Shown: positions 28,332 through 37,458, counted from the stretch's first letter. The stretch is 64,000 nucleotides of DNA from CAWBRT01 sp963696525 (GCA_963696525.1 CAVOKO010000005.1:62001-126000), one strand, 5' to 3'. Program-made: numbers and translations. The notes: generated from the sequence alone by a model not told the origin.

Positions 28332-29393
28332 ATGAACGTCGGAATGTTTTTGCTCGTCGTCATCATTAAGATCGCCATTACCGTCGGCGTGCTGCTGACG
28401 ATTGTGGCCTACTCCGTCTGGCTGGAACGGAAGGTGGTGGGCCACATGCAGAACCGTTGGGGACCTACCCGCGTCGGTCCATTCGGCCTGCTGCAGCCGC
28501 TCGCCGATGGCATCAAGTTCATCCTGAAGGAAGACTTAACGCCGCCTTATGTCAACCGCACTTTGTTCATCCTGGCTCCAATGCTTTCCCTGGTGATGGC
28601 GCTGACTTCGATTGCGCTGGTGCCGATTGGACCGAACATCACCATAGGCAGCGTGACTACTCCGATTCAGATTACAGGGGTCGAGACGGCGAACCATCAA
28701 CCGGCCGACATCGGCATCGGCTTGCTGATCATCCTTGGAATCACCTCGCTGGGAGTTTATGGGGTCGCGCTTGCGGGCTGGTCGTCCAACAGCAAATACT
28801 CATTGCTCGGCGCTATGCGCGCCAGCGCGCAAATGGTCAGCTATGAGGTCGCGCTCGGGCTGTCGTTGGTGGGCGTGCTGATGGTTTCCGGGTCGTTCAG
28901 TCTCAGAACCATCGTCGAGCGGCAGCTAGGCAGTCCGTGGCACTGGAACATTTTTGATGGCGGCTGGCAAATTGTTGGTTTCTTCATTTATCTGATGGCG
29001 GCTTTTGCTGAAACCAACCGCATTCCATTCGACCTCCCCGAGGCGGAGACCGAACTGGTAGCCGGGTATCACACCGAGTACAGCTCGATGAAGTTCGCCA
29101 TGTTCTTCATGGCCGAGTACGCCAACATGGTGACCGTAGCCTGCCTGGCGTCGGTCATGTTTCTGGGCGGATGGAGCGGACCTGTTTTTGGGCCGCCGAT
29201 CTTGCAATCGCTGCTTCCGATCCTGTGGTTTTTGGCGCGCGTGTTTTGCTTTATCTTTCTGTATATCTGGGTGCGCGGCACGCTGCCGCGCTTCCGCTAC
29301 GATCAACTGATGGGGTTCGGCTGGAAGTTTCTTTTGCCGCTCGCCATCGCCAACATACTTATCACCGGGCTGATTGTGGCCTTGCGGGCGTAG
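28332..29393 (+). CDS. nuoH: Complex I subunit H, operon 1
   Basis: 353 residues, about eight membrane helices. NuoH forms the quinone chamber and links the arms. It has VWLERKVVGHMQNRWGP, GPFGLLQPLADGIKF, LGAMRASAQMVSYEVALGL, AAFAETNRIPFDLPEAE and AGYHTEYSSMKFAMFF. I start at ATG 28332, where family similarity begins; an in-frame ATG at 28206 would add a poorly conserved 42-residue head, and neither start has a clear ribosome site. Its usual next neighbour nuoI is missing. Confidence 0.94.
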   Translation: MNVGMFLLVVIIKIAITVGVLLTIVAYSVWLERKVVGHMQNRWGPTRVGPFGLLQPLADGIKFILKEDLTPPYVNRTLFILAPMLSLVMALTSIALVPIGPNITIGSVTTPIQITGVETANHQPADIGIGLLIILGITSLGVYGVALAGWSSNSKYSLLGAMRASAQMVSYEVALGLSLVGVLMVSGSFSLRTIVERQLGSPWHWNIFDGGWQIVGFFIYLMAAFAETNRIPFDLPEAETELVAGYHTEYSSMKFAMFFMAEYANMVTVACLASVMFLGGWSGPVFGPPILQSLLPILWFLARVFCFIFLYIWVRGTLPRFRYDQLMGFGWKFLLPLAIANILITGLIVALRA

Positions 29394-29400
29394 ACTATCA

Positions 29401-29425
29401 CCCCAGCGAGCAAAGCTCGCCGGGG
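29401..29425. repeat. CCCC...GGGG palindrome, copy 3, inside the nuo operon
   Basis: CCCCAGCGAG pairs with CTCGCCGGGG (9 of 10) over a 5-base loop. It lies 7 bp after nuoH and before nuoJ, exactly where nuoI stands in the standard gene order. Confidence 0.6.
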
Positions 29426-29447
29426 GCCCCGCGCGGGTGTGGAACCG

Positions 29448-29948
29448 ATGCTGCACCTTATTCTATTTCTGATCTTCGCGGCCCTGTGCGTGGGAGGAGC
29501 GATCAACCTCCTGGTACAGCGCCATCCGATCAACAGCGCGTTGTCCCTCGTGCTTGTCACCGGCTCGCTGGCGCTGATTTACCTCTTGCTTGGCGCTGAG
29601 TTCGTTGCCGCCATTCAAGTCATTATCTACGCCGGGGCAGTGATGGTGCTGTTCATTTTCGTCATCATGCTGCTCAATGCCGGCGCCGAAGAGGAGACCA
29701 AAGGTAGCCGCGTGGCGATACTGTTCGGCGTGCCAGGATTGATTCTGGGAATTTCCACGGCCACCTGGGTGCTGGTCACGAGTAAGCCCAGCTTAGGTTC
29801 GGTGGCTATTGGCCAACTGCACGGCACCGCTCTTGGCATGGGGCGACTCCTCTTTAGAGATTTTCTGCTGCCCTTCGAGGTGACCTCGGTGCTGATCCTG
29901 ATCGCGATTATGGGCGCCGTAGTTCTGGCGCGGAGGGGAAGCGACTGA
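29448..29948 (+). CDS. nuoJ: Complex I subunit J, operon 1
   Basis: 166 residues, five membrane helices. NuoJ contains the pi-bulge helix that couples the quinone site to the pumps. Typical parts are NPxHSALSL-like HPINSALSLVLV, FVAAIQVIIYAGAVMVLFIFVIMLL and the C-terminal LLPFEVTSVLILIAIMGAVVLARR. ATG 29448 is preferred to GTG 29439 by similarity; neither has a clear Shine-Dalgarno. Its stop overlaps the nuoK start by one base (TGATG). Confidence 0.93.
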   Translation: MLHLILFLIFAALCVGGAINLLVQRHPINSALSLVLVTGSLALIYLLLGAEFVAAIQVIIYAGAVMVLFIFVIMLLNAGAEEETKGSRVAILFGVPGLILGISTATWVLVTSKPSLGSVAIGQLHGTALGMGRLLFRDFLLPFEVTSVLILIAIMGAVVLARRGSD

Positions 29949-30250
29949 TGGTGCCAATTTCCTATTATCTGGTGCTGAGCGCGATCCTGTTTGCCTGCGG
30001 AGTTGTGGGCTTCCTCATCAAGCGCAATATCATCACCATCTTCATGTCGATCGAGCTGATGCTGAACGCGGTGAACCTCACCTTCGTGACCTATGCCGCG
30101 CACTGGCAGGCGCTGAGCGGCTACATCTTCGTTTTTTTCGTGATGGTAGTGGCCGCTGCTGAAGCCGCCGTTGGATTTGCCATCATCATTGCCGTCTTCC
30201 GCACGCGAGAAACCCTGAACGTTGACCGCGTGAATTTGCTGAAACTATGA
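29948..30250 (+). CDS. nuoK: Complex I subunit K, operon 1
   Basis: 100 residues, three membrane helices, the usual length. Membrane glutamates important for proton movement appear in IFMSIELMLNAVNL and VAAAEAAVGFAI. It overlaps nuoJ by 1 nt and nuoL by 4 nt (ATGA), so J, K and L are translationally coupled. Confidence 0.95.
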   Translation: MVPISYYLVLSAILFACGVVGFLIKRNIITIFMSIELMLNAVNLTFVTYAAHWQALSGYIFVFFVMVVAAAEAAVGFAIIIAVFRTRETLNVDRVNLLKL

Positions 30251-32277
30251 GTCTGAATCTCTGGTTGATCCCAGTTTTGCCCGCCGCGGGCGCCGCCATC
30301 AACGGATTTTTCGGCCGGCGGTTCTCGAACAAGATGGTGAGCGCCGTCGCCTTGGCCTCGACTGCGGCATCGTTCGCCTGGGCGCTCGTGGCCGCGATAC
30401 GCATGCTTGGCATGCCGGCCGACCAGCTCCCCTATATCGAACGAATCGGGGTCTGGCTGCGCAGCGGCGACTTCGCGGCGGAGTACGGTTTCTATCTCGA
30501 TCATCTCTCGATGATCATGATGCTGGTGGTCACCGGCGTCGGCTTTCTCATCCACGTCTATTCGGTCGGGTACATGGGGCACGAGGGCGGATACTATCGC
30601 TACTTCAGCTACCTCAACCTGTTCATGTTCTTCATGCTCACGCTGGTGCTGGCGGACAACTACCTGCTCATGTTCGTCGGCTGGGAGGGCGTGGGCCTGG
30701 CTTCCTACCTGCTGATCGGCTTTTTCTTTTTGCGTGACTCGGCGGCGAACGCCGGGAAAAAGGCGTTCATCACCAACCGGGTCGGCGATTTTGGTTTCCT
30801 CATTGCCCTGTTCCTGCTGGTCAAGCACTTCGGCACGCTCCAGTACACGGAGGTATTCCACAAGGTTGCGGAGTACTCGCCCGGAATCGAGGCTGGAGCC
30901 GGTCTGCTGACTGCCATCGCACTGCTGATGCTGGTCGGCGCCACTGGCAAATCCGCCCAGCTCCCACTCTATGTCTGGCTGCCGGACGCGATGGAAGGCC
31001 CGACACCGGTCTCCGCTCTGATCCATGCAGCCACCATGGTTACCGCCGGTGTTTACATGGTCGCGCGCTCCAACGCAATTTTCAGCAGGTCAACGATTGC
31101 GCTCGCGGCGGTCGCCATCATCGGCTGCCTGACCTCATTTTTTGCCGCGACCATCGGGATCACCCAGACGGACATCAAGCGAGTGCTCGCCTACTCCACG
31201 GTTTCGCAGCTCGGATACATGTTCCTGGCCTGCGGCGTGGCCGCGTATTCGGCGGGCATCTTCCACCTGATGACCCATGCCTTCTTCAAAGCGCTGCTCT
31301 TCCTCGGCGCCGGCTCGGTGATTCACGCCGTGGGCGGCGAACAGGATATGCGCAAGATGGGCGGCCTGAAGAAGTACGCTCCTTATACGTTCTGGACCAT
31401 GCTGATCGCCACTTGTGCGATCGCCGGAATTCCGGGGCTCGCGGGTTTCTTCTCCAAGGATGAGATCCTCTGGCAGGCTTTCTCCAGCCCGCATGGACAC
31501 TGGGCATTCTGGTTGATCGGCATCATCACGGCGTTCATGACCAGCTTTTACATGTTCCGACTGCTGTTCATGACTTTCTTCAACGAGTATCGCGGTCCCG
31601 CCGCCGTAGAGCACAGTCCACATGAAACCCAGCCCCCTGCCAGTGCTCACGATCATGGAAGCGGCCATGGAGAACCACACGAAAGTCCTTGGGTGATGGT
31701 GGTTCCGCTGGTGCTGCTCGCCGTGTTGTCGATCATCGGCGGTTACGTAGGCGTCCCAAAGGCGCTTCATGGCAGCAACCAGATTGAGCACTTCCTTGCT
31801 CCGGTGATGCCGGCTATCGCGGCGGAAGCGGCGGCAACTGTGCACCCCGAGCAGGAGCAGTCACAGGCCGCCGAGGAAAGCTCGCTGGAGTTGACGCTGA
31901 CCGGCGTCTCAGTTGCGGTTGCCTTCGCGGGCCTCGGACTAGCTTGGCTTTTGTACGTCAAGCGGCGCGACCTGCCGGCCAAAATCGCCGATTCACTTGG
32001 CGGCCTGTACACGGCAGTGCTGAATAAGTATTACGTCGACGAAATCTACGGCGCGGCCATCATCGGCCCGCTGATTGCTTTTTCGACTCGCGTGCTCTGG
32101 CGCGGAATTGACGCCACGCTGATCGACGGAAGCGTGAACAGCGGCGCGCGGGGCGTGCGTGAAATTGGCGATTCGCTGCGCCACCAGCAGTCCGGCAATC
32201 TCCGCAGTTACGCCGGCTGGGTTACGGCCGGAGCGGCACTGGTCATCCTCTACATGGTTTGGATGGGAACGCGATGA
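30247..32277 (+). CDS. nuoL: Complex I subunit L (antiporter-like), operon 1
   Basis: 676 residues, some 16 membrane helices. NuoL is the distal proton pump with the long lateral helix. It shows FVGWEGVGLASYLLIGFFF, KAFITNRVGDFGF, GKSAQLPLYVWLPDAMEGPTPV, LIHAATMVTAGVYM, DIKRVLAYSTVSQLGYM and FFKALLFLGAGSVIHA. A His-rich loop (HETQPPASAHDHGSGHGEPH) lies at about residues 455-475. It overlaps nuoK and nuoM by 4 nt each. The late motif LNKYYVDEIYGAAI is the conserved anchor near the lateral helix. Confidence 0.96.
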   Translation: MSLNLWLIPVLPAAGAAINGFFGRRFSNKMVSAVALASTAASFAWALVAAIRMLGMPADQLPYIERIGVWLRSGDFAAEYGFYLDHLSMIMMLVVTGVGFLIHVYSVGYMGHEGGYYRYFSYLNLFMFFMLTLVLADNYLLMFVGWEGVGLASYLLIGFFFLRDSAANAGKKAFITNRVGDFGFLIALFLLVKHFGTLQYTEVFHKVAEYSPGIEAGAGLLTAIALLMLVGATGKSAQLPLYVWLPDAMEGPTPVSALIHAATMVTAGVYMVARSNAIFSRSTIALAAVAIIGCLTSFFAATIGITQTDIKRVLAYSTVSQLGYMFLACGVAAYSAGIFHLMTHAFFKALLFLGAGSVIHAVGGEQDMRKMGGLKKYAPYTFWTMLIATCAIAGIPGLAGFFSKDEILWQAFSSPHGHWAFWLIGIITAFMTSFYMFRLLFMTFFNEYRGPAAVEHSPHETQPPASAHDHGSGHGEPHESPWVMVVPLVLLAVLSIIGGYVGVPKALHGSNQIEHFLAPVMPAIAAEAAATVHPEQEQSQAAEESSLELTLTGVSVAVAFAGLGLAWLLYVKRRDLPAKIADSLGGLYTAVLNKYYVDEIYGAAIIGPLIAFSTRVLWRGIDATLIDGSVNSGARGVREIGDSLRHQQSGNLRSYAGWVTAGAALVILYMVWMGTR

Positions 32278-33959
32278 TAGCTGCAAGTGTCAATCCCTAC
32301 ATTCTCACGCTGGTGACATTTGTTCCGGTGTTCGGGGCGCTGCTGCTCGCGTTGTTTCCCCGGCGCGATCGTGACATCCGCGCCTTTGCGCTGCTGGTCA
32401 GCATAATCACGTTCCTGTTTTCGCTCCATCTGCCCTGGTATTTCCGCGAGCAGGTCAGGCAGGCACAGCCGCACTTGGCCGCCGGTCAAGCTCTAATGCC
32501 GTCCAGCCTCTCGCTGGCGTACGAAGTTGACAAAGCCTGGATTCCGACACCGAACATTCATTACCACATCGGTATTGACGGCATCTCGCTCTGGCTGGTG
32601 CTGCTCACCACGTTTCTGGTCCCTTTGTGCGTCATGATTTCGTGGCGCTCGATCCACGATCGGGTGAAGGAATTTTTCATCTTGCTGCTGGTGCTCGAAA
32701 CGGCAATGATCGGCGTATTCGTGGCACTCGATCTTTTCCTGTTTTACTTCTTTTGGGAAGCCACGCTGATTCCCATGGCCCTGCTGATCGGGATGTACGG
32801 CCACGAGCGCCGGGTTTACGCGGCGGTTAAGTTTTTTCTGTACACGATGGTTGCGTCGGTCTTTATGCTCGCCGCGATCATCTGGCTCTACGCCAAGAGC
32901 GGAACGTTCGACTTCGTGACGCTGCAAGCGCTATTGCAGGCCGGCGCGGTGCCGGGAATAAAGGATGCCGCGCAGTGGCTCTTCCTCGGGTTTTTTATCG
33001 CATTTGCGGTTAAGGTGCCACTGTTCCCGCTGCACACATGGCTGCCCGACGCGCACGTCGAAGCGCCGGCCGCGGGGTCCGTTCTTCTGGCTGCCGTGCT
33101 ACTAAAGATGGGCACGTATGGTCTGTTGCGCTTCAATGTCGGATTGTTTCCGGAACAGGCCCGCCGCAACGCCGGCTGGATCGCGGTTCTTGCAATCATC
33201 GGAATCGTCTACGGTGCGCTGGTTGCCATGGTGCAGCCGAACCTGAAGAAACTGGTTGCATATTCCTCCATCAGCCACCTCGGGTTAGTAGTGCTCGGCA
33301 TCTTCAGCTTCACCATGGCCGGAGTCGATGGCGCCGTGTATCAGATGCTGAATCATGGCATCTCCACCGGCGCGCTGTTTATCCTCTGCGGCATCCTCTA
33401 CGAGCGCCGGCACACTTACGAAATCGCGGAGTATGGCGGCTTAGCGACCCCGATGCCGGTCTACGCGACATTTTTCCTGGTCATCACCCTGTCTTCGATA
33501 GGCTTGCCATTGCTGAACGGTTTCATCGGCGAATACCTGATCCTCAGCGGATCGTTTCAGGCAATGGCTTGGTGGGGCGTGCTGGCGGCAAGCGGTGTGA
33601 TCTGGAGTGCCTGCTACCTGCTCTGGCTCTATCAGCGTCTTTTCTACGGAGCTGTCACCAACCCGGTGAATGCCGGCTTGCCCGATCTTGATCGCCGCGA
33701 GCGCAGTTGCCTCTGGCCGCTCGCAATTGCCGCTCTGGTCATGGGCGTCGCTCCTTCCATGTGGATGAACCGCATCGACCAGTCTGTCGCCCAGATGCTT
33801 GCGCCATTCCAGAAGCAGGCTGCGGCTCCGGCGCTACCCATAGTTACGCCACCCGGCGCGACCCCGGCCGCGCCAACAGCGATGGCGCGTCAAGAGGCAA
33901 TCACGCGGCAACTAGCAGCAACATCGTTTGAGCAAACCAACCAGGTGAACGGCCGATGA
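32274..33959 (+). CDS. nuoM: Complex I subunit M (antiporter-like), operon 1
   Basis: 561 residues. A proton-pumping Mrp-like subunit with IGIDGISLWLVLLTTFLVPL, FYFFWEATLIPMALLIGMYG, KVPLFPLHTWLPDAHVEAPA, KKLVAYSSISHLGLVVLGIF and LNHGISTGALFILCGILYER. I start at ATG 32274, which overlaps the nuoL stop (ATGA), rather than ATG 32259. The last 45 residues are Ala/Pro/Thr-rich and outside the conserved fold. It overlaps nuoN by 4 nt. Confidence 0.96.
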   Translation: MIAASVNPYILTLVTFVPVFGALLLALFPRRDRDIRAFALLVSIITFLFSLHLPWYFREQVRQAQPHLAAGQALMPSSLSLAYEVDKAWIPTPNIHYHIGIDGISLWLVLLTTFLVPLCVMISWRSIHDRVKEFFILLLVLETAMIGVFVALDLFLFYFFWEATLIPMALLIGMYGHERRVYAAVKFFLYTMVASVFMLAAIIWLYAKSGTFDFVTLQALLQAGAVPGIKDAAQWLFLGFFIAFAVKVPLFPLHTWLPDAHVEAPAAGSVLLAAVLLKMGTYGLLRFNVGLFPEQARRNAGWIAVLAIIGIVYGALVAMVQPNLKKLVAYSSISHLGLVVLGIFSFTMAGVDGAVYQMLNHGISTGALFILCGILYERRHTYEIAEYGGLATPMPVYATFFLVITLSSIGLPLLNGFIGEYLILSGSFQAMAWWGVLAASGVIWSACYLLWLYQRLFYGAVTNPVNAGLPDLDRRERSCLWPLAIAALVMGVAPSMWMNRIDQSVAQMLAPFQKQAAAPALPIVTPPGATPAAPTAMARQEAITRQLAATSFEQTNQVNGR

Positions 33960-35422
33960 TACCCGGCGTCGACTACATTCGAATTCTTCCGGAAATCGTG
34001 CTTTCGATCTTCGGCATGATCGTGATGGTTCTAGACCCGCTGCTGCCCGAGTATGACAGCCGCAAATCGATGGGATTCGTCTCGGCTCTCGGATGTGTCT
34101 GCGCCCTGTGCGCCACCTTTTATCAGGCGGCGTTTCCCGGCACGGCGTTTTTCAACATGGTGCGGGTCGATGGTTTCAGCGTGTTCTTCCATATTGTCGT
34201 CATCCTGGTTGCCCTGATCACTACGCTCAGCTCGTTCGAATACCTGGAAGTGCAGAAGATCCGCCTCGGCGAGTACTACGGCCTGATCCTGCTCGGCACG
34301 GTCGGCATGTGCCTGATGTCCTCGGCCATCGAGTTAGTGCTCATCTTCATTGCCCTCGAGATCTCTTCCATCGCGACCTACGTGCTGGCGGGGTTCCGGC
34401 GCCGCACCGCCAGCAGCGCGGAGGCGTCCATCAAATACTTCCTGCTGGGCTCGTTCGCCACCGCATTCTTCCTCTACGGGGTCGCCTTCATGTTCGGCGC
34501 CACCGGCTCCACCAACGTTGACCAGATTGCCGCCGCACTGCGCAACGGCGCGCCCACGCTGGCCTATCTCGCCATGGCCATGATGTTCGTAGGTCTCGGC
34601 TTCAAAGTCGCTACCGCGCCATTCCAGGTGTGGACTCCGGATGTCTACGAAGGCGCCCCGGCGCCGGTCGTGGGGTTCATGTCGACCGCGCCTAAGGCGG
34701 CGGCGTTCGCCGTGCTGCTGCGCGTGCTGTTCGGAACCGCCAGCGGCAGCGCATTCTGGGGCGAAGCGCGGCCCGGATGGTTCTGGATGATATGGGTCTC
34801 CGCGGCCTTGTCGATGACGCTCGGGAACCTCGGAGCGCTGGTACAGTCGAACGTGAAGCGGCTGCTGGCCTACTCGTCGATCGCCCATGCCGGATACCTG
34901 CTGGTCGCTTTTACCGCCATCCGCGACAGCAGCGCGGGCATCTCGGCCGCGATGTTTTACTCCGCATCGTATGCCGCCATGAACGTCGGTGCCTTCGCCG
35001 TGGTGAGCCATTTCGCGAGTGCCAGCGAGAAATACGTGAACGTTGACGATTACGCCGGACTCGGCCGCCGCTCGCCCCTGCTGGCGGCGGCGCTGACCGT
35101 CTTCCTGCTCTCCCTGATCGGAATTCCAATCACCGGCGGATTTTTTGCCAAATTTTATGTCTTCACCGCCGCGCTGCAGTCAAGCCTCGTGGGCCTCACC
35201 ATCATCGGTGTCATCAACAGCGCCATCGGCGCGTACTACTATCTGCGCTTGATCGTATTGATGTACATGCGCGAGCCGCAGAGCGACACTCCCGTGCCGC
35301 CAATTCCATTTGCAGCGGGGCTGGCGATGGTGCTCAGCCTCATCGCCACCATTTATCTTGGCGTGCTGCCAGGCCCGGTGCTCAACTTTGCCCTCGGCGC
35401 GGCGCGTGAACTCGTCCGTTGA
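33956..35422 (+). CDS. nuoN: Complex I subunit N (antiporter-like), operon 1
   Basis: 488 residues, about 14 membrane helices, last gene of operon 1. Conserved parts are VLIFIALEISSIATYVLAGF, SSAEASIKYFLLGSFATAFF, VATAPFQVWTPDVYEGAPAP, NVKRLLAYSSIAHAGYLLVA and LIGIPITGGFFAKFY. It starts inside the nuoM stop (ATGA). A hairpin 30 bp beyond its stop separates it from atpE on the other strand. Confidence 0.96.
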   Translation: MIPGVDYIRILPEIVLSIFGMIVMVLDPLLPEYDSRKSMGFVSALGCVCALCATFYQAAFPGTAFFNMVRVDGFSVFFHIVVILVALITTLSSFEYLEVQKIRLGEYYGLILLGTVGMCLMSSAIELVLIFIALEISSIATYVLAGFRRRTASSAEASIKYFLLGSFATAFFLYGVAFMFGATGSTNVDQIAAALRNGAPTLAYLAMAMMFVGLGFKVATAPFQVWTPDVYEGAPAPVVGFMSTAPKAAAFAVLLRVLFGTASGSAFWGEARPGWFWMIWVSAALSMTLGNLGALVQSNVKRLLAYSSIAHAGYLLVAFTAIRDSSAGISAAMFYSASYAAMNVGAFAVVSHFASASEKYVNVDDYAGLGRRSPLLAAALTVFLLSLIGIPITGGFFAKFYVFTAALQSSLVGLTIIGVINSAIGAYYYLRLIVLMYMREPQSDTPVPPIPFAAGLAMVLSLIATIYLGVLPGPVLNFALGAARELVR

Positions 35423-35452
35423 CGAAACTCTCTTCAGAATGATCGCAAAAGC

Positions 35453-35479
35453 AAAAGGCCTCCCACAAAGAGGAGGCCT
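35453..35479 (-). terminator. Intrinsic terminator after atpE
   Basis: AGGCCTCC and GGAGGCCT form a perfect 8-bp stem (35456-35463, 35472-35479). On the - strand TTTTGCTTTTG follows, so it ends the ATP synthase transcript 36 bp after atpE. It may also stop nuo operon 1, though no T-run follows on the + strand. Confidence 0.75.
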
Positions 35480-35514
35480 GCTTGCCCGATGCGAGAAAGA
35501 CTCCGCCGGACTCG

Positions 35515-35829
35515 CTACGTTGCTTTCAGGAAAATCATGACGAACGTAAACAGCACCAGCGATTCGATAAAGGCCAAGCTAAGAATCATCGCCACCTGGA
35601 TTCCAGGACGTGCGGCGGGATTCCGGGCCATGCCTTCGCAGGCGGAAGAGCCTACCTTGCCTTGGCCAAGCGCGGCCAATCCGGCGGCAATCGCCATGCC
35701 GAATCCGGCGGCGATGGGAACGAGATTCAGAGGTTTGGCAGCTTCACCGCCCGGGGTTTGCGCCAACGCGGGCATCGCCATCATCGAGAGGGCAACGATC
35801 GCCAGCAGTACGAACATCAGTTTACGCAT
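35515..35829 (-). CDS. atpE: ATP synthase subunit c with signal-like N-terminus
   Basis: 104 residues, longer than the usual 70-90 because of a signal-peptide-like head (MRKLMFVLLAIVALSMMAMP, cleavage likely after ALAQ at 24). The hairpin of two membrane helices follows, with ion-binding E89 in FIESLVLF and Q56 in ALGQGK; the loop has ARNPAARPGIQ. Q56, E89 and S90 match part of the sodium-coordination set, but the usual Thr and Tyr are Leu and Phe, so proton use is more likely. ATG 35829 follows AGGAGC. It is the last gene of the FO cluster; a small GCCC...GGGC hairpin precedes its ribosome site. Confidence 0.93.
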   Translation of the reverse strand: MRKLMFVLLAIVALSMMAMPALAQTPGGEAAKPLNLVPIAAGFGMAIAAGLAALGQGKVGSSACEGMARNPAARPGIQVAMILSLAFIESLVLFTFVMIFLKAT

Positions 35830-36002
35830 TGTCTTGCTCCTAGGAATGCCCCTAAAGGGCTGAGTGTCGTTGCCAGTTGGTGGTTGACGCCCCTGCAATG
35901 CGGCGCCCTCACGCTCGCAACGAAAAACCAAAATCTAAAAGTGCACGCAAGCCACACTAAAAATCACACCGCGAAAAAAGCCCTCCGCCAGTAATCAGGT
36001 TA

Positions 36003-36734
36003 CTAGTGCTCGTGCGCCACGGCTTCACCTAAATAGACCATGGCCAGCAGTATGAAGATATAGGTCTGGACAATGGCCACGCCGAGGTGCAGCAGCATGA
36101 AAGGGATAGGAATAATGATGGGAATCATCGAGAAGAACACCAGCGTCACCATGTCTCCGGCGAACATATTGGCATAGAGACGGACGGTGAGCGAAAGAAT
36201 CCGAGCCAGATGGCTGCAGATCTCAATCAGGAACATCAACGGCGCCAACGCCCACACAGGACCCAGGAAGTGCTTGATGTACGCCGCGCCGTTGGTGCGG
36301 ATACCGTGATAATGATAGTAAAACCACGTCACGAGGGCACAACCCAACGGTACCGAGGGCACTCCCGTCGGAGTCTCAAAGAACGGGATCAGGCCGAGCA
36401 GATTGCATGAAATGATGAAGAGTCCGAGCGTGGCTATGTAGGGAACGTAACGCTCATAATCATGCCCGATGATCTCATGGCACGAATCGCTGACGAACCC
36501 ATCGAGACCCTCCATCATGTGCTGGAGTCCTCCCGGCTTCTCGACCGAGAGCCGCGAGCGCACGATGAGAAACAGCAGCACAAGCAGGAGGGCGACCAGG
36601 ATCTGCATCGCCACATAATTTGCAATGGGCTGGTTCGGGTATTGAACGGGAACTCCCAAACGATGCAGCAACGCCGTGACGGGAGCCGCGAAGAGCCGGT
36701 TCAGAAGCGCCGTAAAAGGAAGTAGTGGTTCCAT
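36003..36734 (-). CDS. atpB: ATP synthase subunit a
   Basis: 243 residues, five to six membrane helices. Subunit a provides the proton half-channels against the c ring. The essential Arg lies in LSLTVRLYANMFAGDMV, and the C-terminal helix has IVQTYIFILLAMVYLGEA with the conserved Gln. GLIPFFETPTG is the usual mid-protein motif. It follows atpI by 21 bp and precedes atpE by 173 bp. The b, delta and F1 genes are not in this window. Confidence 0.95.
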   Translation of the reverse strand: MEPLLPFTALLNRLFAAPVTALLHRLGVPVQYPNQPIANYVAMQILVALLLVLLFLIVRSRLSVEKPGGLQHMMEGLDGFVSDSCHEIIGHDYERYVPYIATLGLFIISCNLLGLIPFFETPTGVPSVPLGCALVTWFYYHYHGIRTNGAAYIKHFLGPVWALAPLMFLIEICSHLARILSLTVRLYANMFAGDMVTLVFFSMIPIIIPIPFMLLHLGVAIVQTYIFILLAMVYLGEAVAHEH

Positions 36735-36755
36735 TCGGATGTCGTTGCTATCAGG

Positions 36756-37223
36756 CTAGAGTCCGCGCCGGAAGGCGCCAAATGCCTCGTAAACAGCCTC
36801 GCAAAGCAAGGCGGGAACAGGCACGCACAGACCGACTAGGTAGCCGTAAAGGCCCCTTTGCGAATATCTGAATATAGCATACGATCCCAGTGCTATCAAA
36901 AGGATGCGGACGGTAAAGCGGAAAACGACGAGGCCTCCGCGCTCGCGGCTTTGGCCGGTGGTGATGCGCTCGCCCAGAGAGTTCACCGCCTGCGTCAACC
37001 AGCGGAAATTGTGCCATGAGAGGGCGACGCCCAAAGTGGCGCCGAGTGCGACCGCCAACCCGAATTTCAGCGCCGAAGCCGCAATGATGACGATTCCGAT
37101 GACGCCGATGGCGTGCTGCATGCGCCAGACCGCGCGCTCGTAGAAGGCCTCCGAAAGGCTCACTCCTGGGGTTGCAGACGCCTGACTGCCTGGCGCTGAC
37201 GCAGGTTGTTCATTCTCGTTCAT
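36756..37223 (-). CDS. ATP synthase I-like membrane protein
   Basis: 155 residues. A polar, Ser/Ala/Pro-rich head of about 30 residues leads to four hydrophobic segments (HAIGVIGIVIIAASALKFGL; VALGATLGVALSWHNFRWL; VFRFTVRILLIALGSYAIF; YGYLVGLCVPVPALLCEAVY). Size, topology and place before atpB fit the AtpI-type accessory protein thought to help c-ring assembly or Mg2+ supply. The sequence itself is weakly conserved, so context carries much of the call. Its start overlaps the upstream atpZ-like gene by 14 nt. Confidence 0.65.
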   Translation of the reverse strand: MNENEQPASAPGSQASATPGVSLSEAFYERAVWRMQHAIGVIGIVIIAASALKFGLAVALGATLGVALSWHNFRWLTQAVNSLGERITTGQSRERGGLVVFRFTVRILLIALGSYAIFRYSQRGLYGYLVGLCVPVPALLCEAVYEAFGAFRRGL

Positions 37224-37458
37224 GGGAAGAAGAGAGTGCCATGCGGATCATCTTTATGAAGCCGACGATGGCGCCAAAAATCAACCCTGCAAGGTAAATC
37301 CAGTGTTGATGCAGCCAGTGATCGAGCGCCAGACCGATCAGATATCCAACTACAACGGCTGCCGGAAGGATAAATCCTATCTCCGAGTAGCGGGCCAGCA
37401 GCACCAGCGGATTTTTGTTTTTCTTGTCTTCCGAATGCTTAGAGTCGCTGTCATCCAT
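37210..37458 (-). CDS. AtpZ/AtpI-type small membrane protein
   Basis: 82 residues with a charged N-terminus (DDSDSKHSEDKKNKN) and two membrane helices (YSEIGFILPAAVVVGYLIGL; HWIYLAGLIFGAIVGFIKMI). The GLALDHWLHQHWIYLAGLIF pattern is typical of the AtpZ/F0F1 subunit family, paired with AtpI in many ATP synthase operons and suggested to act in Mg2+/Ca2+ handling. I start at ATG 37458; a TTG two codons earlier is possible. The 177 bp between this gene and tatA contain nothing I can identify. Confidence 0.72.
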   Translation of the reverse strand: MDDSDSKHSEDKKNKNPLVLLARYSEIGFILPAAVVVGYLIGLALDHWLHQHWIYLAGLIFGAIVGFIKMIRMALSSSHERE

